This document shows positions 1 through 10,019 of a DNA stretch of 64,000 nucleotides, in pieces. The number at the start of each line of letters is the position of its first letter. The stretch's first letter is position 1. Made by a program: the position numbers and the translations under genes. The notes beneath the pieces are model-generated. The model did no database searches. It was not told the origin of the DNA and worked only from the letters and a program-made list of their open reading frames with translations. This DNA is from Topomyia yanbarensis (Eukaryota; Arthropoda; Insecta; Diptera; Culicidae). The stretch spans positions 107,991,845 to 108,055,844 of the forward strand of contig NC_080671.1 of the NCBI RefSeq assembly GCF_030247195.1, read 5' to 3'.

Positions 1-104
1 AGTTTCATTAAAATCTGAGAGGATGCTGCCAACTCTGAATACGATTTAGCGCGAAATTCGTCAATATATTTGCCCTCACATTGAACTCTAACGTAATTGC
101 TAAA

Positions 105-270
105 GGGACGGACATAGCGTAATTGGTAAATCGATTGCCTTATACGCAGCTCACCTGGGTTCGATTCCCAATCCCGTACATGGGGTTAGAAACTTTTCTT
201 ATGATATTTTTCTAACCCGAAAAAAGAGGCGAATGACATTGAAACTTCTATAATCAAAATAAAAAAAAAC
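105..270 (+). repeat. tRNA-derived SINE, Feilai-like
   Basis: The segment opens with a tRNA-like head holding RNA polymerase III promoter elements: an A-box-like TAGCGTAATTGG at 115-126 and a B box GGTTCGATTCC at 158-168. A non-tRNA body follows, ending in an A-rich tail at 259-269. The order head, body, A-tail is that of a tRNA-derived SINE. The wording resembles the Feilai family of Aedes as I remember it; that family name is from memory and not searched. Such elements are transcribed by Pol III and moved by LINE enzymes. Confidence 0.8.
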
Positions 271-955
271 TTATTTGCTATTGATTTTTTATATTTTTCA
301 ATATCACGTTGAGTCGTTCACCAACGGGGAAACCGACCAAAAAACAAACAAGTTGCATAACGGAAATTGAAAATCCCGAACTTGATTTTCCACTCTACTG
401 ACAGAGATTTGCATCACCCTTAGCAACCCATGCTGCTGTACAGCTCCATATACAGAACCGTTACTGCGCACGTGAAGTGCGGTTATTGAAATTTCTGAAA
501 TGATCAATTCAAATACCTGCCAGGAGTAATCTTTTTTACAAGCAATTCCGGTCATCCTTCCGCTAAAAGGCCTTCAATCTATTTCTACCATTTTCACATA
601 TTAGACATAAGTATTATCATTCCCTAACCGCTGCATGCGCACCGCCGGATTGTTCATCTCACAAACTTGTGAAAACTAGATTGAGGAAGTAATGCACGCG
701 ATCTGCCTTTCTAATACCTATGGGTTTCTTAAAAAGTTATTTTTTTCATTTTGTTCAAAGCTCTCTCTTCTCAAACACAATGTGAATCTCAAAAGTATCT
801 ATTACATTATTGTAGAAAACTTTCGAACCTGCCTGGTGACATTAGTTAATCAGAACTAGAAATATACAGAAAATCTCCTAAGCAACCCCAAAAACCGCAA
901 AGTTTAAAATTCAAAAACACAAACAGCAATCAATTTATTCATTTTTTGAAGTTTA
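271..955. other. No recognisable feature
   Basis: AT-rich sequence between the SINE and the first tRNA-like repeat. I see no credible coding frame, RNA gene or terminal repeat. The 83-codon minus-strand frame at 304-555 matches no family I know and is not called. Confidence 0.5.
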
Positions 956-959
956 ACGC

Positions 960-1232
960 AGTTATCAATACCCTATTTATGACTGGTATCCAACGAGGGA
1001 ATAGATTAAAATGGTGAGTTAAACGAAAGCAATGATGTGAAAAAATCACCTCAGGGGCAGGATTCGAACCTGCAACCCTTGCGACTCCGGCCAAATGCAT
1101 AAACCCTTATGCTATCGCTCGTTTATGACGACGTCCTAGAAAGAAAGCATGATTATCGCAATGGCGACAGATATCCTACTATAGCCTCTAAACCGACATC
1201 ACACACAGTAGCCCCTGTTGTGTGGTATACAA
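960..1232 (-). repeat. Half copy of the tRNA-like foldback repeat
   Basis: Read on the minus strand this is the same sequence as the arms of the foldbacks near 40.1-40.6 kb and 46.0-46.6 kb. It has a tRNA-like core at 1050-1122, with a B-box-like GGTTCGAATCC inside an intact 5-bp T stem. The trailing body includes ACTCACCATTTT and GTTGGATACCA. Only one arm is present here; the inner part stops before the symmetry centre, where a MITE fragment begins. The acceptor-stem pairing of this copy is poor, so it is a repeat and not a tRNA gene. Confidence 0.75.
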
Positions 1233-1236
1233 GTTT

Positions 1237-1311
1237 TCTTAGCATTTTTAAATGATTTTTAACACCCCGTCCCCCATCGTAGCATTGCATCACAAACCTC
1301 TGAATACCCTC
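1237..1311 (-). repeat. MITE fragment, left piece
   Basis: This piece matches, in reverse orientation, the inner right half of the MITE at 21816-22152. Shared blocks include TTTTTAACACCCC and CATCACAAACCTC. It stops where the non-LTR retrotransposon begins; the rest of the same MITE half resumes near 4736, beyond the retrotransposon. The terminal 24 bp of the MITE are missing on the outer side. Confidence 0.65.
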
Positions 1312-1390
1312 CTGATGAATATGTAGCTCCTGCTCTCCGCATTCCGCCATCGGGTTCCAACGCATATTGGGACGCACCGCAGTTGGCACT

Positions 1391-4300
1391 ATGGAAGCCC
1401 TCGATCCCCCCGCCACAGTCGAGCACTTGCAGCCAGCGATCATCAGTCGTCCCGGTCCTGTGTGTGGGATGGGTGAAAGGGTCTTCCAACCTGCCGCAAA
1501 TGGCAAGTATACATCTGTTCCGAACACTTCAAGCGCTGATGTATTCTTCGCTTCCAGTTTTTTGCCTTTTGCTCCGACATCTTGTTATCAGATGCCAACC
1601 ATTTCTCTCGACGACGACGATAGTCGTATTTTGGGGCGCGACGCAGTTGATTCGGGATGCCTCGAATCCCTCACCACAGTCGACCAGGCGACCGTGAACC
1701 GTTCCGATACTGTTCGTGAGATTGACGAAAGGATCTTCCTACACGGCAACATGGCTTCGCTCTCTGCTGTACCTGATCCGTCCTCCAACAACATCGAGGT
1801 TTACTACCAGAATGTTGGTGGCCTAAATTCATCAACGGACAGCTATTTGCTCGCGACCACGGGTTGCTGTTACGACGTTATCGCCTTGACCGAGACGTGG
1901 CTCGACAACCGTACTCTGTCTCGCCAGGTATTTGGTTCAACATTCGATGTCTACCGCTGTGACCGCAATGCCCTCAACAGCCACAAGACATCAGGCGGTG
2001 GTGTGCTTATCGCCGTTCGGCGTGGTATAAAAGCCCGAGTGATCAACGATGACCGGTGGGCGAGCTCCGAGCAAGTGTGGATATCAGTGAAACTTGCCGA
2101 TCGCAATCTGTTCCTGTGTGTTGTGTATTTTCCACCTGACAGAATTCGTGATTCCAGCCTGATCGATGTACATCTTTCCTCCGTTTCTTTTATCGCCTCG
2201 ATCGCCGCCCCATCTGATGATATCGTTATACTGGGCGACTTCAACTTACCTGGCTTGACGTGGTGCCAAGCAAGTAATGGTTTTCTACGATTGGATATCG
2301 AAAAATCTGCGCTTATTAACAATGCCAGTTGTATTTTGGACAACTACAGCAGCGCAACTCTTCGGCAAATTAATAATGTCACCAACGAGAATGGACGTAC
2401 ATTGGACCTCTGCTTTGTAAGTGCCCGGGACTGCGCTCCGTACTGCTGCACTGCACCGACTCCTTTAGTCAAGCAGGTGCGTCATCATCCCCCACTACAT
2501 CTTGTATTCGCTGGTAACTTAGGAGTGAATTTTGAAGACGTCTCAAGCTCTATCGTCTACGATTTTAAAAACGCTGACTACGACAGCATCGTTAGCACGC
2601 TGTTGGATATAAACTGGGACGAAAATATTAACAATGACGACGCGAACGAAGCAGCGATGACGTTTTCTAGTATTCTTAACTACCTTATCGACCGCCATGT
2701 ACCAAAACGAACAATTAGTACCGATGAACACCCTCCCTGGCAATCAACCGTCCTAAGACGTTTAAAATCTGCCAAACGAGCTGCATTTAAAAAATTCTCG
2801 AAGCATAAGACACTTGCATTACGAAATCACTACTTTCAACTCAACTACGAATACAAACAACAAAGCAGACGCGCCTTTTTTAGACACCAGCGAAACGTTG
2901 AGCGTCAACTGAAATCCAAGCCCAAGTCGTTCTGGAAGTATGTTAACGAGCAGCGAAAGGAATCCGGTTTGCCATCTTGTATGTCGTTTAATGGAGTTTT
3001 AGGCACCGACACTAAGGAAATTTGCCAACTGTTCTCCGACAAATTTTCAAGCGTTTTTTCCAACGAGCGCTTGCCACCACAACAAGTCGCTGCCGCCGCT
3101 AATTTAACTCCTTCTCTAGGACGAACCATCAACCGAATTTGTGTCGATAATGCTGCCATTCTTGCAGCAAATGCCAAACTGAAAGCATCTTGTTCCCCAG
3201 GTCCAGATGGTGTCCCCTCGATTTTTGTCAAAAAGTGCATCAGCGGGCTTCTTGAACCACTTCGGCGAGTCTTCGAGCTATCACTCACTACTGGTACATT
3301 CCCTTCCTGCTGGAAAGCAGCGCACATGTTTCCAGTTCATAAAAAAGGAAACAAATCGAACATTGACAATTATCGGGGAATCTCGTGCTTAAGTGCTGTA
3401 TCAAAACTGTTCGAGCTGGTTGTGTTAGATCCTATTTTCTTTCACTGCAAACACTACATTGCAGATGACCAACACGGTTTCATGCCTAAACGATCGACAA
3501 CGACAAACCTGCTCTCGTTCACAACATATGTAATGGATGGATTCGCTGACGGATTGCAAACCGATGCTATTTATATGGATCTATCTGCGGCCTTCGACGA
3601 AATCAACCATGATATCGCAATAGCGAAGCTGGACAAACTCGGCATTCATGGACAACTTCTGCGCTGGTTTCGTTCCTACCTCGATGGAAGGCAACTCCAA
3701 ATCAGCATTAAGGACTGTCTATCTGCACCATTCTTCGCTACATCCGGCATACCACAAGGAAGCCATCTCGGTCCAGTAATATTCCTCCTCTACTTTAATG
3801 ATGTCAATTTCACATTACAAGGACCCCGCCTTTCTTTCGCCGACGACATGAAAATTTTTCAACAAATACGGGATAAAACCGATGCCGAGCTTCTTCAGAG
3901 GGATCTGGACAGCTTTAGCACGTGGTGTGATCAAAACAGAATGGTTTTAAACCCGAGCAAATGCTCAATCGTTACGTTCACGCGGAAAAGCCAACCGACT
4001 CAGTTTAACTACCATTTCTTCGGCTCGAGCATTCCAAGACACTCTCACATCAAAGATCTCGGAGTCATCATGGATTCGGCATTAACATTCAAACCACATA
4101 CGTCATACATCGTGGATAAGGCATCACGACAGCTTGGGTTCATCTTCCGAATAGCGAAAAACTTCAGGGACGTATATTGTCTTAAATCACTTTACTGCGC
4201 GTTGGTCCGCTCAACGTTAGAATATTGTTCAGCTGTTTGGAATCCGTACTACCAGAATGGGATTGACAGAATCGAGGCTGTCCAACGCAGGTTCATACGC

Positions 4301-4669
4301 TTCGCCCTTCGTCATCTCCCATGGCGAAACAGATTTCAGCTGCCGAGCTATGAAAACCGTTGCCAGCTTATACACCTCGATACACTCAGCATTCGGAGGG
4401 ACTGCTCTCGAGCCCTGTTCGTCTCGGACTTACTCTCTGCCAGAGTGGATTGCCCTACAATCCTCGGACGTCTGGATCTTCAAGCCCGCGTTCGAGCTCT
4501 ACGTAATAACTCCCTTCTGCGAGTTCCGTTCAGGAGAACCAACTATGGTTGCCAGAGCGCTGTAACCGGACTCCAACGAATTTTTAACAGTGTGGCGACG
4601 GCCTTTGACTTCAACCAGACGCGGAATGCTATAAAAGCGAAAATGTTGTCAATTTTAAAATGTAATTAG
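1391..4669 (+). CDS. Non-LTR retrotransposon ORF2: endonuclease and reverse transcriptase
   Basis: The protein nicks the target and copies its RNA by target-primed reverse transcription. The first ATG is at 1391; the frame is open from a TTG at 1367, from which residues are numbered. Residues ~144-380 form an apurinic-like (EEP) endonuclease: QNVGG around N149, LTETWLD with E176, and GDFNLPG with D291. The usual SDH-type site reads RHHPPL at 372-377. The Asp normally just upstream appears to be Val or Arg, so endonuclease activity may be weakened. Residues ~610-870 are the reverse transcriptase: YRGISCLS, motif A YMDLSAAFD (D738), IPQGS, and motif C FADD (826-827). A thumb and C-terminal domain follow to residue 1100. 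No RNase H is present. Residues 1-140 match nothing I know and may descend from upstream or ORF1-end sequence. The frame has no stop, so this copy is fairly young. Confidence 0.88.
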   Translation: MEALDPPATVEHLQPAIISRPGPVCGMGERVFQPAANGKYTSVPNTSSADVFFASSFLPFAPTSCYQMPTISLDDDDSRILGRDAVDSGCLESLTTVDQATVNRSDTVREIDERIFLHGNMASLSAVPDPSSNNIEVYYQNVGGLNSSTDSYLLATTGCCYDVIALTETWLDNRTLSRQVFGSTFDVYRCDRNALNSHKTSGGGVLIAVRRGIKARVINDDRWASSEQVWISVKLADRNLFLCVVYFPPDRIRDSSLIDVHLSSVSFIASIAAPSDDIVILGDFNLPGLTWCQASNGFLRLDIEKSALINNASCILDNYSSATLRQINNVTNENGRTLDLCFVSARDCAPYCCTAPTPLVKQVRHHPPLHLVFAGNLGVNFEDVSSSIVYDFKNADYDSIVSTLLDINWDENINNDDANEAAMTFSSILNYLIDRHVPKRTISTDEHPPWQSTVLRRLKSAKRAAFKKFSKHKTLALRNHYFQLNYEYKQQSRRAFFRHQRNVERQLKSKPKSFWKYVNEQRKESGLPSCMSFNGVLGTDTKEICQLFSDKFSSVFSNERLPPQQVAAAANLTPSLGRTINRICVDNAAILAANAKLKASCSPGPDGVPSIFVKKCISGLLEPLRRVFELSLTTGTFPSCWKAAHMFPVHKKGNKSNIDNYRGISCLSAVSKLFELVVLDPIFFHCKHYIADDQHGFMPKRSTTTNLLSFTTYVMDGFADGLQTDAIYMDLSAAFDEINHDIAIAKLDKLGIHGQLLRWFRSYLDGRQLQISIKDCLSAPFFATSGIPQGSHLGPVIFLLYFNDVNFTLQGPRLSFADDMKIFQQIRDKTDAELLQRDLDSFSTWCDQNRMVLNPSKCSIVTFTRKSQPTQFNYHFFGSSIPRHSHIKDLGVIMDSALTFKPHTSYIVDKASRQLGFIFRIAKNFRDVYCLKSLYCALVRSTLEYCSAVWNPYYQNGIDRIEAVQRRFIRFALRHLPWRNRFQLPSYENRCQLIHLDTLSIRRDCSRALFVSDLLSARVDCPTILGRLDLQARVRALRNNSLLRVPFRRTNYGCQSAVTGLQRIFNSVATAFDFNQTRNAIKAKMLSILKCN

Positions 4670-4712
4670 TTTAAGCAACCACCATTGGGGCCAAGGGGCT
4701 TGTTGGTGAAGG

Positions 4713-4735
4713 TAATAAACATAAACATAAACATA
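4713..4735 (+). repeat. 3' tandem tail of the non-LTR element
   Basis: Several copies of a six-base unit (ATAAAC) directly follow the short 3' UTR of the retrotransposon. Short tandem tails mark the 3' end of CR1-like elements. The sequence just beyond resumes the interrupted MITE. Confidence 0.75.
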
Positions 4736-4777
4736 AGCTAGACGGTAACCCCCCCCCCCCTTGCCCTTCGATCCCCC
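4736..4777 (-). repeat. MITE fragment, right piece
   Basis: GACGGTAAC followed by a C-run and TTGCCC matches, in reverse orientation, the MITE interior at about 22005-22045. Together with 1237-1311 it shows that the retrotransposon inserted into a pre-existing MITE copy. A few MITE bases between the two pieces are missing. Confidence 0.6.
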
Positions 4778-6165
4778 TTCGTGTTTGTGAAATGTCGGGT
4801 GTAATTGAGCGTGGATGATCGTGATTACCTGTTTGCCTTTGTGTATCATCGCGAAAGGCTTGAGTGTTTGCATGTTAACGTGTTCGATCACGTGGGCATT
4901 TGAAAGTCTCGTGTGCTAGCGTGTGTGTAACTTCACGTGTATAAATTCGATTATATGACCATGTGCTCATTTGCATATTCACGTGTGTTCTTGAATGATC
5001 GTGTGGACCGTGAATCTAATACTTAATTTTCAGTGAGCGGCTCCGATGCTAGAAGACAGTGGGTTCCCCCATATTACTATCGATTCGTGATCGCGCGAAG
5101 ACAGGTGTTTGTAGATTCGTTCTTGAGACCGTGTTTGTGAATTTATAAGTGCTAAAATGTTTACTGAAACACCGGGGTGCTCTTTCGTTGGCAAGCTCGT
5201 GGGTGTAAGTGTACGTGGATGATTGAGAAGAGCTTAAGCGTTTTGATGTTAACGTGTTTGTTGCGCGTATGTAACTTCGCATGTATAAATTTGATTTTTT
5301 TAACGGGAGGCCCCCCGCACATTCGCGTGTGTTTTTGGATGCTAAATTTGGGTGTACGGTTCAGATACTAGAAAAGAGTAAGTTCCCTTATATCATTCGA
5401 CAGACCGAGTATACGTGATTGATTCACGATTGCGTGGGAACGTGCGTTTGTATTATCGTATTTGAGATTCCGTTTATAATAAACTCATTGGTGGTAAAAA
5501 GTTCACTTAATTACTGAGGCGTTTTTATGTTTGCGAGATCACGGGTGTAGATTTACGTAGATGATCGTTATGGCATGTTCGCGATTGTGACCAATGTTTT
5601 ATCGAGTAGAACTTGAGCGTTTGAATGATAACGAATTTGATGACGTGGGCGTGTGTGAATATTTAACTTCACGTATGTAAATTCTTTTGTATAACCATGT
5701 GCTTGCATATTCGCGTGGGATATTGAATGTCCGCACGAATCACACATTTGAGTGTATGGTTTCGACCTAGAAGGTGAGCTTCCCCATATTACTAGAGTAT
5801 CTGCTCATGGCGCTCTGAGACTTCTAGTGCATGTGGATTTGTATTGACGTTGGCTTTTGAGACCACGTTAATGAATTCGTAAGTGCTAATATGTTGATTT
5901 GATCTCCGGCGCGTTTTATGTATGCGAGATCGCGGGCTCAACTGTGTGCGGATGATCGCGCTTGCATGGTCCCATGCCTGACCAGATTTGTATTATCGTG
6001 AAGCGCCCAAGCGGTTTTAGCATGTGAATAACTTCGCGTGTTTGATTTCATTTATATAACCGTGTAGTTGATTGCAAATTCGCGTGGGATTTCGAACGCG
6101 ATTGATCGCGTTTACAATCGGATTTGTGTTATTGCGAAAAACTCGAGTGTTTTTATGTTATTGTG
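4778..6165 (+). repeat. Diverged tandem repeat, period about 340-400 bp
   Basis: Four to five related units follow head to tail. The block TAACTTC(A/G)C(G/A)TGTATAAATT recurs near 4927, 5270, 5667 and 6028. GTGGATGATCGTG-type blocks recur near 4808, 5210, 5553 and 5946. A CATATTCGCGTG-type block follows each TAACTTC block. Spacing varies between about 340 and 400 bp, so units have gained and lost sequence. The array is rich in CGTG/GCGTG words. It has no coding frame of note and behaves like an old satellite. Confidence 0.75.
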
Positions 6166-7148
6166 CGCGTTCTTTTTAGGAGGGTAAAAACATACACGAC
6201 ATGAAAAAAGAATATTAGTGTTACGAACACCATAGAAATAATACAAACCCAGCTAATGGCTGAAATTTGGTTTGGGCTGGTGGGAGTAGGAAAACTATGC
6301 AACATTGGTCCAATAAGTACTCCCGGCCTTCTCGATGCACCACAATCGCGGCGTATTGCAATCAACATCTTAAACATATCTTTCTGGTAGAGGTCAATAT
6401 GAAAAGCTAAAATTATGAACAATAGAATGTGAATGGCTATTTTCCTAGTTCATACCTAAAATGGAGATTTACGAATGAACTATTATAAATAATTGGTAAT
6501 TGATTTACTAAGTTTATTTTCAATGAAACATGTAATATTTCTTGAAGATATTTGTAATACCGTCTAACTAAATAGGGTAGGGGAGGGAATACTTTAGCTT
6601 GAAAACTATTAAAGAGAAAACGGGGGGATTTCAAAACTTCGGATTCTTCGGGTTTGATAATTGCTAGACAGGTTTTGTAGCAGAACTTCTAATATTTTAT
6701 TCAATAAACGTTAAATTTTAGCAGTTTTGGCAACATCCTCCTCCTTCCCACTAAATCAAATTTCTGGCATCGTCACCGCCGAGGAGTCCATCGACTTCAG
6801 CAACCAAAGCTCTTGCTCAATTCTAGAATTAGGGGCCATCGAATCAAAATAAAAGTTTCACATTTTGAGACCCAAGTGTAAATGGTGACTCGGTTCAAGC
6901 GAGAATAGTAACAAATTTCACAAAATTTAAAAAAAAAAACTAAAAAAAGGGGGGGGGAGACAGCGATTTCCTTAGACCTTAAAGAAAATCCACCAAATTT
7001 CGGCTCTGACCTTATTTTATGGATTCACGTCGAAAATAGTTTGATTCGTGGTCAATAATGGTCACCTTACACACCCCGTTTTCAGAAAATACTCTATTTA
7101 AAATTTTCTTCCCTTTTTTATTAACGACTTATAGTGCGTCAATCTTTT
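6166..7148. other. Unassigned AT-rich sequence
   Basis: No family recognised. An 89-codon minus-strand frame (6153-6422) encodes one strongly hydrophobic stretch (ISWVCIISMVFVTLIFFF), but there is no other support for a gene. A-runs and a G-run occur at about 6930-6960. Confidence 0.4.
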
Positions 7149-8265
7149 TCCGTTTTGCCTTTCTCATATAGAAAGGTTATGCAATCACTCTGAAAAACGT
7201 CAATCTAATCCCAGCCCGGAGGGCCGAGTGTCATATCCCATTCGACTCAGTTCGTCGAGATCGGAAAAAGTCTGTATGTGTGTATGTATGTGTGTATGTA
7301 TGTGTGTGTATGTGTGTGTATGTGTGTGTATGTGTGTGTATGTATGTATGTGCGTATGTGTTAAATAATGTCACTCATTTTTCTCAGAGCTGGCTGGACC
7401 GTTTTCCCCAAACTTAGTCTCAAATGGAAGGTGCAACCTTCCCATCGACTGCTATTGAATTTTGGATCCATCGGAATTCTGGTTCCGGAATTACGGGTTT
7501 CAGAGTGCGGCCACACAGAAATTTCTCTTAAGAACTATAGGAAAAATTAAAAATAGAATTTTTATTTTTGATGCTAAATGTGTTCAAGGTGCATGAAACG
7601 TCGAGATTTGATGCAAACTCGAAAAAAAATTTGACCACGATTCACTTTTTTGGATTTTGGCACATTTTTGCCTTTCTCATATAGAAAGGTTATGCAATCA
7701 CTCTGAAAAACGTCAACCTAATCCCTAATTTTTTTTTCGACTCGCATAAGGTTTCTGGATTTTAACAGGGGCGTAGTTGATGGTTTACGGAGAGGGGTTA
7801 CACCCCCCCCTCTACTGTTCATTCTCCTCCTTTAAATATCTCCTTAAATCACCCCTCAGACCACCACCCCATCCAGCCCTCATACCCCTCCCTTTCAACC
7901 CCATCATCTTTAAACCACCACTATATCACAAAGCATAGCAATTTAAGCTGGGGAGTCGTTCGTTCATGGGACTTTCGCCCTCCTCACATACCCACCCCCG
8001 CATGACAAAATGAGTTAGCAAGCAGATAACATTGATCTAATGCTGATTAGGCTAATGGAGTATGATATTTTTTTGTTTCAAGTGTTTCACCGTCGACACG
8101 TAGCTCATCAAGTTCGTGGCTGGCATGCCATTGTGTATAAGTGCAAAGTGTACTAAGAATGTAATGGACAATTCCACAATTATGTTGAACATAAAAAGCC
8201 TCCGTGCCATAGTTTAGAGAAATGAGAAAGGCACAATTGCACCGCTAGGTGGATTAAAACAGGTT
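7149..8265 (+). repeat. Culicine-type dispersed repeat (CCTTTCTCAT ends)
   Basis: The left end carries TTGCCTTTCTCATATAGAAA at 7155, repeated with its following ~45 bases at 7668-7728. The right end reads GAGAAAGGCACAATTGCACC near 8223, giving inverted GTGCCTTTCTCAT-like ends. A second copy lies in reverse orientation at 25968-26390 and a third, partial one at 63877-64000. I associate these end sequences with a very common repeat of Aedes-like genomes but cannot name the family. There is no coding capacity. The doubled left end suggests a partial tandem or nested copy. Confidence 0.7.
7273..7358 (+). repeat. TG/TATG microsatellite
   Basis: A run of TGTATG and TGTG units of about 85 bases lies inside the dispersed repeat, just after the AGTCTGTATG block. 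Confidence 0.9.
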
Positions 8266-8328
8266 TTTTTTATATTGTATCGACATATAATTAGCAAGGG
8301 ACTGGAAGGTGAAGTGTTTTTCAAATAT

Positions 8329-8470
8329 TAAGAGCCATAGTACTCAAAGAAGAACAAGGATTTGAAGTAAGAAATTTCAGAAAAGCGTGGAGTAGGGTCA
8401 ATGAACAAGCTTAGAGTTTCCTGGCTACTTAACTCTTTGTCTTCTGCAACGCAGGAGTCAGGATCTTTTG
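8329..8470 (+). repeat. Relic of the ACATTCAATTAG MITE family
   Basis: AGAGCCATAGTACTCAA followed by a region ending TTTGTCTTCTG matches the interiors of the MITEs at 29937-30280 and 35298-35602. Terminal inverted repeats are lost. Confidence 0.5.
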
Positions 8471-8543
8471 GCATTAAATGCGAAGCACCTGAGTCTGCGG
8501 CATGTCCGGACAAGCGCAAAGTCAATTTTTTTTAATGACTTAT

Positions 8544-8551
8544 GCTGTCGG
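8544..8551. repeat. Left 8-bp target duplication of the hAT-like element
   Basis: GCTGTCGG immediately precedes CAGTGATG. The same eight bases follow the other end at 21486-21493. Confidence 0.8.
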
Positions 8552-8639
8552 CAGTGATGGCATTTCACCCTAGTGATGCACTGGCGCGTAAGTGTGATGC
8601 CTACACAGAGGTTACAATGATCACACACCACAGAAAAAA

Positions 8640-9130
8640 GCAGAACGCTCTTTCTTTCGGAGCTGTATAGACCGATTTCAAGTGTGCGCTGGTGTTGAGG
8701 TAGTTGGGTGCGAGATAACCGTGCTCTCTTGCTCTTTAAATTCTCTGTGGTGCGCTCAGATAAAGTCACCACCGCGCGCGCCCCAGAGTCGCTGTGGTGT
8801 ATTCACTGGCGTGGTTTCACTGGCGTGTATTCACTGGCGTGTATTCACTGGCGTGTGATCTTTGGTTTGTTTTCGTCTTACAAGCAGCATTGCGAGTGAG
8901 ATTAATTTGATTTGCACAGGTTGTTGCGATTGATTTGATTTGCACAGGTGTTGTGTGGATGGTGGTAGATTATTTCAAGCTTATATTATTTTCTACTGAA
9001 GATTTCATACAAGTTGCTTGGTAAAGCGAACGAGTTTATAAAGTATTGTTACACTACCTGCAAAACTAAAAGTACTCAGTCCTCGGAGCAATTTGGGAAA
9101 ACTTTTTACGTATCATCGTATAGAGAGTTT
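8640..9130 (+). repeat. Left inverted arm of the hAT-like element
   Basis: About 490 bases that recur in reverse orientation at 20915-21400, with small indels. The arm contains four tandem units of about 14 bases (TATTCACTGGCGTG) at 8810-8855; the right arm has three, one of them altered. The inner part reads TACACTACC and TTTTACGTATCA in both arms. Confidence 0.75.
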
Positions 9131-9213
9131 TATAATGACCAGAGGCACCTGATATGCAAACTCGTGTTATAAGTATTAATAGTTTTATTATAACTTAATC
9201 CTACAAGTAGGGT

Positions 9214-9350
9214 TCGTCGCGGTGCAGATGTGGGCGGTAAATGGATTGTCCGCACCGCAACCGCAAAAAAATAACAAAACCGCACCGCTTACCGCAACCG
9301 CACTTGATTTACCGCACCGCACCGCGCGGTAATGCGGTAAATGCGGTAAA
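9214..9350. repeat. ACCGC-rich block
   Basis: Many overlapping ACCGCA/GCGGT words, including ACCGCACCGCACCGCGCGGT. A second block with the opposite bias lies at 18091-18172. Both are inside the hAT-like element but not at symmetrical distances from its ends. They may be subterminal binding sites or the edges of another nested insertion. Confidence 0.6.
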
Positions 9351-9453
9351 GTTGTTATATTTTTAAAAAATAGTGTTGGAAAATTGTTCATTTGTGTAAC
9401 AGTATATAATAAAATGTTATTTTTATTTACACGAAATTTAACTTTAAGATACT

Positions 9454-9459
9454 GCTCAG
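9454..9459. repeat. Left target duplication of the BEL element
   Basis: GCTCAG directly precedes the left LTR. GCTCAG also directly follows the right LTR at 16598-16603. BEL/Pao elements usually make 4-6 bp duplications. Confidence 0.85.
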
Positions 9460-9990
9460 TGTTACTGCCAACACTGCTCTTGGTGGTGTAACTGTTGCTG
9501 AACAGTACTGTCATACGGTTGAAACGTCATCCGTGGATGATGACGTGACCCGACGGCGGGAGGAGAGCTGTCATTCTCAAAAAAGCGCTGAGTAAGGCAT
9601 CGTGGACAGGAGGAGAAAAATTATCTTAAAATTCAATTTGTTACGGTAAAATTATAGTCAGTGCAGTTAAAACCTACTTATATATACACTTTGAGTTCCG
9701 TAATTATACACATAGGTAATCACTATTATCACAGTAAGGTACAGAGCTTAAAACTAAATTTCTAAAATATACCTAACCTAAATCTAAAATCACAGGTCAG
9801 CTAGTACGGACGAAATCCACGTTAAGTTTAAAGCAATTGTGGTTCGAGACCGAAAATTGTAGGTATCATTTAAAATGTACACGGTTGATTCTAATAAAAT
9901 TAATTTCAGCTTAAAGCTGTCTCACACCAATCACCGAGTTTGTGAACGGCTAAAAAGAATCGGCCAAGAGCCTCCTTTGTTCTCGGAACA
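9460..9990 (+). repeat. BEL left LTR
   Basis: 531 bp, TGTTACTGCC to CTCGGAACA. It is identical to the right LTR except for A at 9741 against T at 16348 by my base-by-base reading. It contains a TATATATA box at 9678-9685 and an AATAAA at 9893-9898, and so carries both promoter and polyadenylation signal. The primer-binding site expected right after 9990 was not recognised. Confidence 0.95.
9678..9685 (+). promoter_or_regulatory. TATA box in the BEL LTR
   Basis: TATATATA lies mid-LTR, upstream of AATAAA at 9893. This is the usual U3-R-U5 order. Its role as promoter is inferred from position. Confidence 0.5.
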
Positions 9991-10019
9991 AAACTTTAAG
10001 AATTTTCGTCACCTTTTCA

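Larger units (their letters stand above)
1312..4735 (+). mobile_element. Non-LTR retrotransposon, CR1/Jockey-like
   Basis: A single long open frame encodes an endonuclease and a reverse transcriptase, followed by about 45 bases of 3' UTR and a short tandem tail at 4713-4735 built from an ATAAAC/AACATA unit. The element splits a MITE, whose halves lie at 1237-1311 and 4736-4777. Only about 80 bases separate the left MITE piece from the first ATG and no ORF1 with zinc knuckles is present, so the copy is probably 5'-truncated. I could not see a target-site duplication. The simple-repeat tail favours CR1-type over poly(A)-tailed Jockey elements, but the clade is uncertain. Confidence 0.85.

Noticed and set aside
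105..180. Functional tRNA gene at the window start
   Set aside because: The 3' side continues into a SINE body with an A tail, and stems other than the T arm are poor.
1050..1122. Functional tRNA gene
   Set aside because: Acceptor stem does not pair, and near-identical cores occur in several repeats; it is a repeat component.
7273..7358. CRISPR-like or regulatory array
   Set aside because: Simple TG/TATG microsatellite without spacers; no CRISPR expected in an animal genome.
9188..9514. 108-codon minus-strand frame across the BEL left LTR border
   Set aside because: It crosses from the hAT-like interior into the LTR, so it cannot be an ancestral gene.
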